Part shown: piece after piece, positions 7,813 to 15,824 of the stretch
Position numbering within the stretch: position 1 is the first letter of the stretch
How the letters are laid out: every line of letters starts with the position of its first letter
Source: Sphingomonadales bacterium
GTDB taxonomy: Bacteria > Pseudomonadota > Alphaproteobacteria > Sphingomonadales > Sphingomonadaceae
NCBI GenBank assembly: GCA_013297725.1
Contig: JAAFIB010000015.1
Location: 1-45,584 of the forward strand
Reading direction: 5' to 3'
Length of the DNA stretch: 45,584 nt
Program-made: the position numbers and the translations under genes
Notes under the pieces: model-generated
Told to the model about the DNA's origin: nothing
Database searches by the model: none
The model's input: only the letters and a program-made list of their open reading frames with translations

Positions 7813-9006
7813 TTAGCAACTCGTCCCCGGAATCGGCACACCGAACGGACCTTTACATGGCTTTTTGGGCTTTGGTTCTGACTGGCCGTTTTGCATACCG
7901 CGGTCGCCCATGCCGGTCATAAAGCTGGCGAAGGATTGAAAGCGCGCCTTGGCCGTCCATTCGATATTCCATACTGCTTTGGGATCAGCGGGCTTTGGCG
8001 GAAAGGAGAAGTTTTCTTCGGGGCCAAAGGCGTTCATGCTGCCGAACATCATGCCGCCCGCCGCCGTTTTGGCTTCGGCGGGAATCGCGCACGTTGTTTG
8101 CGACGGCGGCATTACGTTTTTCAGGCCGATTTGTTTTTGCACCTCGGCGGGGGATAGATACCCCATCGCTTCGCTGAAATCGCGGTTGTTGGCGGATGTC
8201 CACATCACCATGTCGCCACCGTTACCTGCGCGATCCATGCCGCCCATCGCCCATGCTGCATAGCCTGTTGCGGTTGTGACGCTGTTCCAACCGATCTGGA
8301 TCGCGGCGCCGGCATCAGATGCGTTGACGTTCAGTGCGCCCATATAAGTATTCGCCAGACTGAACTTGATTTCTGGGGTAAAGTTGCTGGTGATGCGATG
8401 TTCGCCGACCAGCGACGACCCGGATTTTGGTTGCTTGCCGCCTTTGCCATTTGGCCACCATGCTGCGTTCGCATCGCGCGCTTTGGCTGCTGCTTGATAT
8501 TTCCCCATTGCCCCGGGCGGCATTGCCATCGGCGGCATTTTCGCTGTCGGCATTTTGGAAAAATCGATAATGAACGGCTGTCCCTTTGGCGCTTTTTCAT
8601 TGCAGCCCCAAAACATCAGAATGCGCCCCTTGGGCTTTTCCATAGTGCCATTTTTGTCATAGTCGCGCTCGACGGGTTGGGTTTCTGTGCCGGGAGTATC
8701 GCCAAGCAACGGGACCGATTTGCCCATCTTTGCAGCTGGCAAAAAGAAATGATCGCCCTTTTCAGGTTGCACCGGGGCAGGGATCGTCGACTCCAGCCGC
8801 AAATCGAGCATCTGGTTATCGCCGCCACCGCCGAATATGCCGCCAAGGCCGCCACCCATCATCGCGCCCATACCCATGCCAGACATGGTTTTGACGTCCA
8901 TTTCATAGCGTGCCTTTGGCCCAGTCGTTTTTTGCGCAGAGCTTGGCCCAACAGCCAAGGCAACGGTAAGGATGGCGAGTGAGGAATAACGTAGTGATGG
9001 TAGCAC
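7813..9006 (-). CDS. Secreted protein of unknown function, Met/Gly/Pro-rich
   Basis: Protein of 397 residues that I do not recognise as a characterised family. It has a signal peptide ending in VGPSSAQ, then a Met/Gly-rich low-complexity stretch (about residues 40-62), a region with many Pro-Lys motifs and a Met/Pro-rich run (about 150-168), and a better-folded half (about 195-360) containing GEHRITSNFTPEIKFSLANT and a WNIEWTAKARFQSF strand near the end. Cysteines are few. The start is GTG at 9006 with GGGAG about 9 bases upstream on the minus strand. It stands alone between a palindromic repeat and tldD. Metal binding through methionines is conceivable but unproven. Confidence 0.75.
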   Translation of the reverse strand: MLPSLRYSSLAILTVALAVGPSSAQKTTGPKARYEMDVKTMSGMGMGAMMGGGLGGIFGGGGDNQMLDLRLESTIPAPVQPEKGDHFFLPAAKMGKSVPLLGDTPGTETQPVERDYDKNGTMEKPKGRILMFWGCNEKAPKGQPFIIDFSKMPTAKMPPMAMPPGAMGKYQAAAKARDANAAWWPNGKGGKQPKSGSSLVGEHRITSNFTPEIKFSLANTYMGALNVNASDAGAAIQIGWNSVTTATGYAAWAMGGMDRAGNGGDMVMWTSANNRDFSEAMGYLSPAEVQKQIGLKNVMPPSQTTCAIPAEAKTAAGGMMFGSMNAFGPEENFSFPPKPADPKAVWNIEWTAKARFQSFASFMTGMGDRGMQNGQSEPKPKKPCKGPFGVPIPGTSC

Positions 9007-9100
9007 GATAAGGTCTCCCGATTGAGGAACCGTTGTTCCCGAAAAGGCGGTGCGACCCGTTATTGTTTAAATTATACTGCCAACAGCATTCTAGCGCAAG

Positions 9101-10528
9101 CTATCCTGCAGTTCCGCCCACAGTCAGCGCGCTGACAAGGGTTGTTGGCTGGCCGACACCTGCAGGCACGCTTTGCCCTGCCTTGCCGCACACGCCGATA
9201 CCCTCGTCTAGCGCCATGTCATTGCCGATACCGATGACTTTTTGCATCGCAGTGGGGCCATCGCCGATCAGCGTTGCGCCTTTGATTGGATCGCCAAGCT
9301 TGCCGTTCTTGACAAGGTAAGCCTCTGTGCAACTGAACACGAATTTGCCTGATACGATATCGACCTGACCGCCGCCAAAGCTTTTGGCGAAAATACCGTT
9401 CTTTACGCGGCTCAACAATTCGGCGGGATTATCATTGCCGCCTTTCATAAACGTATTCGTCATGCGCGGCATCGGTGCATGGGCATAGCTTTGCCTGCGG
9501 CCATTGCCGGTGGGCTCAACACCCATCAGCCGAGCATTTAGGCGATCCTGCATATAACCCTTTAGGATGCCGTCTTCGATCAGGATATTTTCCCGCGTTG
9601 GCGTGCCTTCATCATCAATGGATAACGATCCGCGGCGATCCGCCATTGTGCCATCGTCAACAACAGTAACGCCGGGCGCGGCAACGCGCTGACCGATCTT
9701 GCCGGAAAACGCCGATGTGCCTTTGCGGTTGAAATCGCCTTCTAATCCATGGCCAACAGCTTCGTGAAGCAACACGCCGGGCCAGCCAGGACCAAGCAAC
9801 ACTGTCATTTCACCGGCAGGCGCATCGACCGAGCGCAGATTGACTAGCGCCTGTGCCAGAGCCTCGTCGATGGAGTGATTCCATTCTGCATCTTCAAACA
9901 GCTTGTCATATAAATAACGACCGCCAAAGCCATAGCTGCCGGTTTCGCGGCGGCCATTTTCTTCGACGACTATGCTGACATTCAGGCGAACAAGCGGGCG
10001 GATGTCGGTTGCGACAAAACCGTCGGCGCGAACGATTTCAACTACCGTCCAACTGCCTGCTAAGGTTGCGGAAACTTGCACAACACGCGGGTCACGGGCA
10101 CGGGCGGCAGCGTCAATTTGCTGGCACAGCTCAACCTTTTTGGCAAAGGGCACGAGGTCCAATGGATTGCCGTCGGTATAAAGATGTCGGTTGTTCTGGC
10201 GCGGTGGTCCGGCTTGATCGCCTTTGGTCGGGTCAAGCAATTGCAGAGTTTCGCCGGCACGCCGGATGGCCGCTTCGCTTAAATCATTAGCGTGGCTGAA
10301 ACCTGTCATCTCGCCAGAAACACCGCGCAGACCAAAGCCCGATCCTGTCGAGTAATCTGCAAGTTTCAAACGACCATCGTCAAAGCCGAAGCTTTCGCTG
10401 GCGCTATATTGCAAATACAACTCGCCATCATCGCAGCTTTTCAGCGCGTCTCGCGTCACACGAAGGGCGGCGTCAGGGTCCAAAAGACCGGGTTGGTATA
10501 GATAGCTGCGCGGGTCTGTGTTGCTCAT
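9101..10528 (-). CDS. tldD: Metalloprotease TldD
   Basis: Catalytic subunit of the TldD/TldE (PmbA) heterodimeric zinc protease, which matures peptides such as microcins and degrades small unfolded peptides in the cytosol. The protein is 475 residues, the normal length. The metal motif HEAVGH spans residues 255-260 within LLHEAVGHGLEGDFNRKG, and the TldD-typical SIDDEGTPTRENILIEDG and GRRQSYAHAPMPRMTNT segments are present. The partner TldE is not in the window. It ends near the secreted hypothetical gene and has its own leader region. Confidence 0.95.
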   Translation of the reverse strand: MSNTDPRSYLYQPGLLDPDAALRVTRDALKSCDDGELYLQYSASESFGFDDGRLKLADYSTGSGFGLRGVSGEMTGFSHANDLSEAAIRRAGETLQLLDPTKGDQAGPPRQNNRHLYTDGNPLDLVPFAKKVELCQQIDAAARARDPRVVQVSATLAGSWTVVEIVRADGFVATDIRPLVRLNVSIVVEENGRRETGSYGFGGRYLYDKLFEDAEWNHSIDEALAQALVNLRSVDAPAGEMTVLLGPGWPGVLLHEAVGHGLEGDFNRKGTSAFSGKIGQRVAAPGVTVVDDGTMADRRGSLSIDDEGTPTRENILIEDGILKGYMQDRLNARLMGVEPTGNGRRQSYAHAPMPRMTNTFMKGGNDNPAELLSRVKNGIFAKSFGGGQVDIVSGKFVFSCTEAYLVKNGKLGDPIKGATLIGDGPTAMQKVIGIGNDMALDEGIGVCGKAGQSVPAGVGQPTTLVSALTVGGTAG

Positions 10529-10568
10529 ACCCTAGATATAGGCATTTAGCGGCGGAACTAAAGAGTGA

Positions 10569-10775
10569 TTAGCGTGCTTTTTGTGTTTGGCCGGAATCAG
10601 CGGGGCCGCCGATCAAAACAAAGCGCCTGTCGCAATAGCCGCATTCGACCGCGCCGCTATCGTCAATCTCTAGCCAGACTTTCGGATGGCCAAGCGCAGG
10701 CGGTACGTCTGGGCCGCTGCCATCACAGGCAATGCGGCGGGTGCGGACTAGGATTGTTTCTGGCGTATCGATCAT
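10569..10775 (-). CDS. Zinc-finger (CHCC) domain protein
   Basis: Protein of 68 residues with the four predicted zinc ligands Cys17, His30, Cys45 and Cys48 (the last pair in ECGYCDRRF). This is the zf-CHCC domain found at the C-terminus of the mitochondrial complex I subunit NDUFS6 and as a stand-alone protein in alphaproteobacteria, where it probably acts as a small assembly or accessory factor. Direct function in bacteria is not established. It is a single gene between tldD and the DUF4402 pair, on the same strand. Confidence 0.85.
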   Translation of the reverse strand: MIDTPETILVRTRRIACDGSGPDVPPALGHPKVWLEIDDSGAVECGYCDRRFVLIGGPADSGQTQKAR

Positions 10776-10819
10776 GTGGCGCGGTTAGCAAATGCCAACC
10801 GCTCGTGCAACGATGCGCT

Positions 10820-11368
10820 TTACTGGTAATTCAGTGTGATCGTCCAATTGCCGGTATAGGTTCCCGGCGTCTGGTTCGCGCCCACCTCTAACGTCGCGCC
10901 AACAGGAAAGACGAAAGCACCACTTGCACTTGCGATACGGAAAACGCGGGGAGTGGTGGTGAGAACAGCGGTCGGTGTGCTACCAATCACAAAAGTCCGC
11001 ACGCGCATGCGAGGTCCTGGGCCATTGATCCAGATAGCATTGCTGCCAAGCGATACCTGAATTCGCTGATTTGTGGTTCCCAACCCCGCAAATTCCGCAG
11101 GTTCATGGGTAGTACCAAATAATGTAATTCCGCCAGTCGTCGTCCGTGTGCCAGTTGGGGAAATGGTTACAGTCCCGGCATTCGAGCTGGCAAATATCTG
11201 GCCAAAACTAAGGTCTTCAGTCTTGATAAAGCTTAACGGTGTGACCACACCTACTTGTGCATCACCTTTCTGAGTTGCGGCTTGCGCCCATGCAGCCGTC
11301 GGCAATGCTGCAGACAGCATTGTGAAGGCGGCAAACGACTGCCGGAAAAAATATGAAAGCGTACCCAC
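10820..11368 (-). CDS. Secreted DUF4402 protein (1)
   Basis: Exported beta-sandwich protein of 182 residues matching DUF4402, a family of unknown function often found near pilus or adhesin genes in proteobacteria. A signal peptide (hydrophobic stretch ending AAWAQA) is followed by VVTPLSFIKTEDLSFGQIFA, the typical first strands, and the C-terminal signature ANQTPGTYTGNWTITLNYQ. The start read here is GTG at 11368 and is uncertain: no clear ribosome site is visible, and an ATG at 11320 would shorten the signal peptide. It is a tandem paralogue of the next gene. Confidence 0.82.
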   Translation of the reverse strand: MGTLSYFFRQSFAAFTMLSAALPTAAWAQAATQKGDAQVGVVTPLSFIKTEDLSFGQIFASSNAGTVTISPTGTRTTTGGITLFGTTHEPAEFAGLGTTNQRIQVSLGSNAIWINGPGPRMRVRTFVIGSTPTAVLTTTPRVFRIASASGAFVFPVGATLEVGANQTPGTYTGNWTITLNYQ

Positions 11369-11450
11369 GCGTGGCTACTAGGCTAAAAGTTATAAATATG
11401 CGGTAAACGGAAACGCGCCGAAAAGTCATCAGCGCAACTGTGGCGCTACC

Positions 11451-12017
11451 TTATTGATAGTTTAGTGTAATTTCCCACTCACCGGAATAGGTGCCGGGTG
11501 TTTGATTGGCGTTCACGGCCAATGTTGCGCCCACGGACAATGAGAAGGCACCGTTGCTGCTTTGCTGGACCTGATAATTGCGCAGCGTGGTGGTGAACGG
11601 CTGGCTGGGGCTTGTGTTCCCGCGGAATACGCTGACCGTCATCGGCGCGCCGGGGCCGGTCAGCTGTATAGTATTCGTGCGGACACGAATACGCACCGGG
11701 CGGTTTGCTTGCGTTGGTTTCATGCCCGCAAACTCCGCTGGATGATGATCGTTGCCCCATAGGATAACGCCGCCAGTCGCAGTACGAGCGCCGGTGGGAG
11801 CGACAGTCACAGTTCCTGAGGTGTTGCTGACGAATATCGCACCGAAGTCCAGGTCTTTTACCTTGAAAAAGCTGCCGGGAGTTACAACTGCTGTTTGCGC
11901 AGGCATCGTCTGTGTTTCGGCGCGTGCAGCAGGCGACAGCAGGCATGCTGCCGTGGCCGCTATGCACGCGAATCGCGCGCCCTGTACTGGACGGTTTGCC
12001 CCTATCATCCCTGCCAT
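11451..12017 (-). CDS. Secreted DUF4402 protein (2)
   Basis: Second DUF4402 protein of 188 residues with a signal peptide (ACIAATAACLLSPAARAE) and the same domain plan as its neighbour: VVTPGSFFKVKDLDFGAIFV, a TATGGVILWG strand and the ending ANQTPGTYSGEWEITLNYQ. The two paralogues differ substantially in the middle. No chaperone or usher gene accompanies them, so a fimbrial role is not supported by context. It is first of the pair, with 82 bases between them. Confidence 0.84.
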   Translation of the reverse strand: MAGMIGANRPVQGARFACIAATAACLLSPAARAETQTMPAQTAVVTPGSFFKVKDLDFGAIFVSNTSGTVTVAPTGARTATGGVILWGNDHHPAEFAGMKPTQANRPVRIRVRTNTIQLTGPGAPMTVSVFRGNTSPSQPFTTTLRNYQVQQSSNGAFSLSVGATLAVNANQTPGTYSGEWEITLNYQ

Positions 12018-12123
12018 ATGCCATACCCGGGTGAAACAAGGGCTTTCGGTGGGTGGTTAATATCTGGTTGCTACAATGGCGTCGGCATTGCGCCTCTCTG
12101 GCCGCTTCGCTATCGCACTCGTC

Positions 12124-13047
12124 ATGACCCATTCTGCCATATCGATCGATGCTATCTCAAAAACCTATGACACCGGAAAGCGCGCGCTGGATGATGTCAG
12201 TTTTGATGTAGAGCGTGGTTCGATATTCGGATTGCTCGGCCCAAACGGTGCCGGAAAATCAACGCTGATCAATATCTTGGCGGGACTTGTCCGCAAAACA
12301 TCTGGCAATGCTCGCATCTGCGGCTTTGACATCGACGCTAACCCGCGCAATGCAAAGGCGTCGATTGGCATTGTGCCGCAGGAAATCATGTTTGATCCGT
12401 TTTTCACACCGCGTGAGGCGCTGGAATTACAGGCAGGGCTTTATGGCGTTCCGAAAGCGCAACGCAAAACGATGGATTTGCTGCGCGCAGTGCGGCTTGA
12501 AGATAAAGCCGATGCCTATGCACGCACATTGTCTGGCGGTATGAAGCGGCGGTTGCTTGTGGCCAAAGCTTTGGTGCATTCGCCGCCGGTCATCATTCTG
12601 GATGAGCCCACAGCGGGCGTTGATATCGAGCTGCGCCAGCAATTATGGGATTACGTGGTTGAGCTGAATAAGGCTGGCACAACCGTTGTTCTGACGACGC
12701 ATTATCTGGAAGAAGCAGAGCAACTTTGCGACCGGATTGCGATTATCAATCACGGCAAATTGATTGCGAATAAGCCGACAAAAGAACTGGTAGGCATGGC
12801 ACGCGAGAAGGCCGTTTTGCTAACCCTCGACCGCGACATCACCGAAGCTCCGGCGCATAAGGCATTTGAAAAGAGTGAGAAAATTTCCGACCGGATCGTG
12901 GAGATTACTTACAACAAAGACCGGATGAATGCAGGGCAGGTTTTGGCCGCAGTGCAGGAACTGGGCCTCGGCATTATCGATGTCACGACCAAAGAAGCTG
13001 ACCTTGAAGACGTGTTCCTGAGCCTGACCAGCGGGAGTGCGGAGTGA
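12124..13047 (+). CDS. ABC transporter ATP-binding protein (ABC-2 type)
   Basis: Nucleotide-binding subunit of an ABC-2 type exporter, 307 residues from the ATG at 12124. It shows Walker A (GPNGAGKST), the signature LSGGM, Walker B (IILDEP) followed by TAGVD, and the H-loop TTHYLEE. The C-terminal 80 residues form the extra domain typical of the CcmA/NodI/DrrA group, ending with DLEDVFLSL. An earlier in-frame ATG at 12076 would add 16 residues; neither start has a clear ribosome site. No permease gene is nearby: the gene runs by a 4-base GTGA overlap into nadB, so its membrane partner must be encoded elsewhere. Confidence 0.9.
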   Translation: MTHSAISIDAISKTYDTGKRALDDVSFDVERGSIFGLLGPNGAGKSTLINILAGLVRKTSGNARICGFDIDANPRNAKASIGIVPQEIMFDPFFTPREALELQAGLYGVPKAQRKTMDLLRAVRLEDKADAYARTLSGGMKRRLLVAKALVHSPPVIILDEPTAGVDIELRQQLWDYVVELNKAGTTVVLTTHYLEEAEQLCDRIAIINHGKLIANKPTKELVGMAREKAVLLTLDRDITEAPAHKAFEKSEKISDRIVEITYNKDRMNAGQVLAAVQELGLGIIDVTTKEADLEDVFLSLTSGSAE

Positions 13048-14627
13048 ACACCGACATCCTCATCATCGGGTCAGGTGCAGCCGGGCTTACTGCTGCGCTG
13101 CAACTGGCGCAGAAATATCAGGTTACGGTGCTGGCCAAAGGTGCGCTTTCGGATGGTGCAACGGCATGGGCGCAGGGCGGGATTGCCGCCGTGCTGGAAC
13201 CCGGCGATACGTTTGAAAGCCATATTGAGGATACGATGGTCGCGGGTGGCGGCCTGAACAATCGAGAGACTGTTGAGTTCGTCGTTGAAAATGCGCCAGA
13301 GGCGATCCGCAGACTTGCAGAGCTTGGCGTGCCATTCAATCTGGATGGCCCCGATGACGGCGACTGGCATCTTACGCGTGAAGGCGGGCACAGCCACCGC
13401 CGCATTGTGCATGTTGATGATGCAACCGGCTGGGCAGTGCAACAGGCATTGGAGACAGCGGCTAAGGCCAATCCGAATATCACACTTGTCCCTGATATGG
13501 TGGCGATCGACCTGATCGTCGGGCGGCATCAGGAACGGTTTTCGACATCGGGCCGCGTTCATGGCGTCTATGCGCTGAACCGGACCAGCGGCAAGGTAGA
13601 GGCTTTCACTGCGCGCGCCACGATATTGGCAACGGGCGGAGCAGGGCGGACGTATCTTTACTCCACGGCACCACGCGGTGCGACGGGGGACGGCATTGCG
13701 ATGGCGTGGCGTGCGGGCTGCCGCGTTTCCAACATGGAAATGATGCAGTTTCATCCGACCTGTTTGTATAATCTTGAGGTCAAGAACTTCCTGATTACAG
13801 AGGCTGTCCGGGGCGAGGGTGGCATCCTGAAAAATCCCAAAACCGGGCATCGCTATATGCCCGATTATGATGAACGCGCCGAGCTTGCCCCGCGTGACAT
13901 TGTCGCCCGCGCCAATGATGCAGAGATCAAACGCGACGGTCTGGATTTCGTGCATCTGGATATCAGCCACAAAGATCCGGAATTTGTGAAGGGGCATTTC
14001 CCGAACATTTATGACAAGCTGATCGGGCTGGGGATTGATATCACCACCCAGCCGATCCCTGTAGTACCAGCGCAGCATTATACGTGTGGCGGGGTGCTGG
14101 TTGATCTTGATGGGCGGACTGACGCGCCCGGGCTGTATGCAGCGGGCGAAGTGACGCAATCCGGATTACATGGTGCGAACCGGCTTGCGTCCAACTCATT
14201 GCTCGAATGCTTTGTCTTTGGCGATGCATGCGCTGCACATATCGACGCCCATTGGGACACACTGCCCCCGCCGCCGCCAATCCGTGGCTGGGATGAAAGC
14301 CGCGTTACTGATAGTGACGAGGAAGTCGTCATCGCCCAATGTTGGCGCGAGATACGGCAGTTTATGTGGAACTTCGTCGGCATCGTCCGCACCACCAAAC
14401 GGCTGGAGCGGGCCAAGCACCGGATTGATCTGCTGCGCCGTGAAGTCGAGGATTATTACAGCCATTTCCGCGTTACGCCCGACCTGATCGAGCTGCGCAA
14501 TCTGGTAGAGGTTGCTGACCTGATCATTCGTTCTGCCTTGTCGCGCCATGAAAGTCGCGGGCTGCACTATACGCTGGATTATCCAGCGATGTTGCCAAAG
14601 GCGACCGATACGGTGTTGGTGCCTTGA
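13044..14627 (+). CDS. nadB: L-aspartate oxidase
   Basis: Flavoenzyme of 527 residues that oxidises L-aspartate to iminoaspartate, the first step of de novo NAD synthesis, using oxygen or fumarate as acceptor. The N-terminus has the FAD dinucleotide motif GSGAAGL, followed by SDGATAWAQGGIAAV. EGGHSHRRIVHVDDATG and HYTCGGVLVDLDGRT are the characteristic succinate-dehydrogenase-family active-site segments, and the C-terminal helical domain is complete. Its GTG start overlaps the ABC ATPase, and its stop overlaps the FNR-type regulator. nadA and nadC are not in the window. Confidence 0.96.
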   Translation: MNTDILIIGSGAAGLTAALQLAQKYQVTVLAKGALSDGATAWAQGGIAAVLEPGDTFESHIEDTMVAGGGLNNRETVEFVVENAPEAIRRLAELGVPFNLDGPDDGDWHLTREGGHSHRRIVHVDDATGWAVQQALETAAKANPNITLVPDMVAIDLIVGRHQERFSTSGRVHGVYALNRTSGKVEAFTARATILATGGAGRTYLYSTAPRGATGDGIAMAWRAGCRVSNMEMMQFHPTCLYNLEVKNFLITEAVRGEGGILKNPKTGHRYMPDYDERAELAPRDIVARANDAEIKRDGLDFVHLDISHKDPEFVKGHFPNIYDKLIGLGIDITTQPIPVVPAQHYTCGGVLVDLDGRTDAPGLYAAGEVTQSGLHGANRLASNSLLECFVFGDACAAHIDAHWDTLPPPPPIRGWDESRVTDSDEEVVIAQCWREIRQFMWNFVGIVRTTKRLERAKHRIDLLRREVEDYYSHFRVTPDLIELRNLVEVADLIIRSALSRHESRGLHYTLDYPAMLPKATDTVLVP

Positions 14628-15322
14628 ACGCGCTGCCACTTGCTTGCCAGACGTGCCCGGTGCGGCACAGTGCAGCATGTGCCGCGCTTCACCCGGAAGA
14701 ACGCACGCAATTGGCGACGATGGGACGACATCGAGATTTTCAGCGCGGACAAACCGTCGTGGCGGCGGGTGATGATAACATTGCCTGTGCAACGCTGGTG
14801 ACAGGTGCGTTAAAGATTTCCAGTATCGATGCAGAGGGGCAAGAGCAGATATTGTCAGTCATTCATCCCGCAGGCTTTGTCGGCGAAATGTTCGCACCTA
14901 TTGCGCACCATAACGTTATTGCTTTGACGGACAGTCGCCTATGTCTGTTCACGCGCAGTGACTATGAATCGGCGGTGGCTCGTTTCCCTGCACTTGCAGC
15001 AGCGCTATTGCGCCGCTCATCCGAGGAACTTTTGGAAGCACGCACACTTCTTGATTTAAAGGGCAGGCGATCTGCCAAGGCGAAAGTCGCCGGGTTGCTA
15101 TCAGCCTTTGCAAAGTCTGCGAGTACTTCATCCTGCCATTCAGCCGATAGCTTTATGCTTCCGCTTAGCCGCAGCGACATGGCCAGTGTGCTTGGCCTCA
15201 CCATTGAAACGGTCAGCAGGCAGTTGACCGGTCTAGAGAAATCTGGCCTGATCAGGCGTGAAGGCGCGCGCGGCATTATCATCCGCAACGCGCCAGGCTT
15301 GGACGATTTGACTAACGGTTAA
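14624..15322 (+). CDS. FNR-type oxygen-sensing transcription regulator
   Basis: Crp/Fnr family activator of 232 residues. Four cysteines fit the [4Fe-4S] ligands of FNR: Cys8, Cys11 and Cys19 in a CX2CX7C array, as in FnrL/FnrN, and Cys107 in SRLCLFTRSDYESAV, aligning with E. coli Cys122. The C-terminal winged helix has the recognition-helix residues Glu194, Ser197 and Arg198 (TIETVSRQL), the E-xx-SR code that reads TTGAT half-sites. A perfect FNR box lies 470 bases downstream. Start is TTG in a 4-base overlap with the nadB stop. In the absence of oxygen it should dimerise and bind DNA. Confidence 0.9.
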   Translation: MNALPLACQTCPVRHSAACAALHPEERTQLATMGRHRDFQRGQTVVAAGDDNIACATLVTGALKISSIDAEGQEQILSVIHPAGFVGEMFAPIAHHNVIALTDSRLCLFTRSDYESAVARFPALAAALLRRSSEELLEARTLLDLKGRRSAKAKVAGLLSAFAKSASTSSCHSADSFMLPLSRSDMASVLGLTIETVSRQLTGLEKSGLIRREGARGIIIRNAPGLDDLTNG

Positions 15323-15327
15323 GCCAG

Positions 15328-15741
15328 TCAGATCATCGCGACGATTGCGATGCCCCATAGCAAGATTAGAACTGGCAAAATCAGTATCTGCACAATCGCA
15401 TCATTGGCATTCATCCGGCCAGTGTAGGTTTCGATTCCATCCTGACTGAAATCGATCCAGCGATTTTTTTTGGTCTGGTTTATCGGTTTCATCGTCACCC
15501 ATTTTGCCGGAACGACCGCAGCCATGCCCAGAAAAATGAAACAGATTGCCAGTGGTATAGCGAGATCGCGGGTGCCAAGCCCCAGCGACATTACTGTCAG
15601 AAATGCGAAATACAGCGCGAATGTTACGATATGCAACACCGGTGGCAAGCCAAAGCTACGGTCAACGTCTTGCCGGATATTAGGCGTTGGTGTTGTGGTG
15701 GTGACAACTTGAAACTGGTCGGCAGGGATATGAATAGACAT
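15328..15741 (-). CDS. Small three-helix membrane protein, candidate FNR target
   Basis: Unrecognised inner-membrane protein of 137 residues. Hydrophobic segments lie at about 33-55, 57-78 and 115-136, with a basic, Trp-containing loop (KKNRWIDFSQDGIETYTGR) between the second and third. No redox or metal motif is evident. Start is ATG at 15741 with AAGGAG just upstream. A perfect FNR box is centred 60 bases before the start, so expression is likely controlled by oxygen through the neighbouring regulator, whose gene it faces with only 5 bases between the stops. Confidence 0.75.
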   Translation of the reverse strand: MSIHIPADQFQVVTTTTPTPNIRQDVDRSFGLPPVLHIVTFALYFAFLTVMSLGLGTRDLAIPLAICFIFLGMAAVVPAKWVTMKPINQTKKNRWIDFSQDGIETYTGRMNANDAIVQILILPVLILLWGIAIVAMI

Positions 15742-15794
15742 GCTATGCTCCTTTTCGTCAGGAGCAGTATTAAAGGCCGGTGTTGTCCCGTGCT

Positions 15795-15808
15795 TTGATC
15801 TCGATCAA
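15795..15808 (-). promoter_or_regulatory. Perfect FNR box upstream of the 137-residue membrane protein
   Basis: TTGATCTCGATCAA is a full palindromic match to the FNR/FixK consensus TTGAT-N4-ATCAA. It lies in the 83-base gap between DUF808 and the small membrane-protein gene, centred at 15801.5. A -10-like hexamer TTTAAT (minus strand, 15774-15769) starts about 28 bases from the centre, close to the spacing of class II FNR activation at -41.5. Confidence 0.85.
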
Positions 15809-15824
15809 AATCGCGGTTTATATT

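Noticed and set aside
13071-14159. Long open frame on the minus strand opposite nadB (about 360 codons)
   Set aside because: It is antisense to a certain gene; high GC at third positions gives long shadow frames. No domain or ribosome site.
15795-15808. FNR box acting on DUF808
   Set aside because: DUF808 is transcribed toward the box, which lies after its stop codon, so it cannot serve that promoter.
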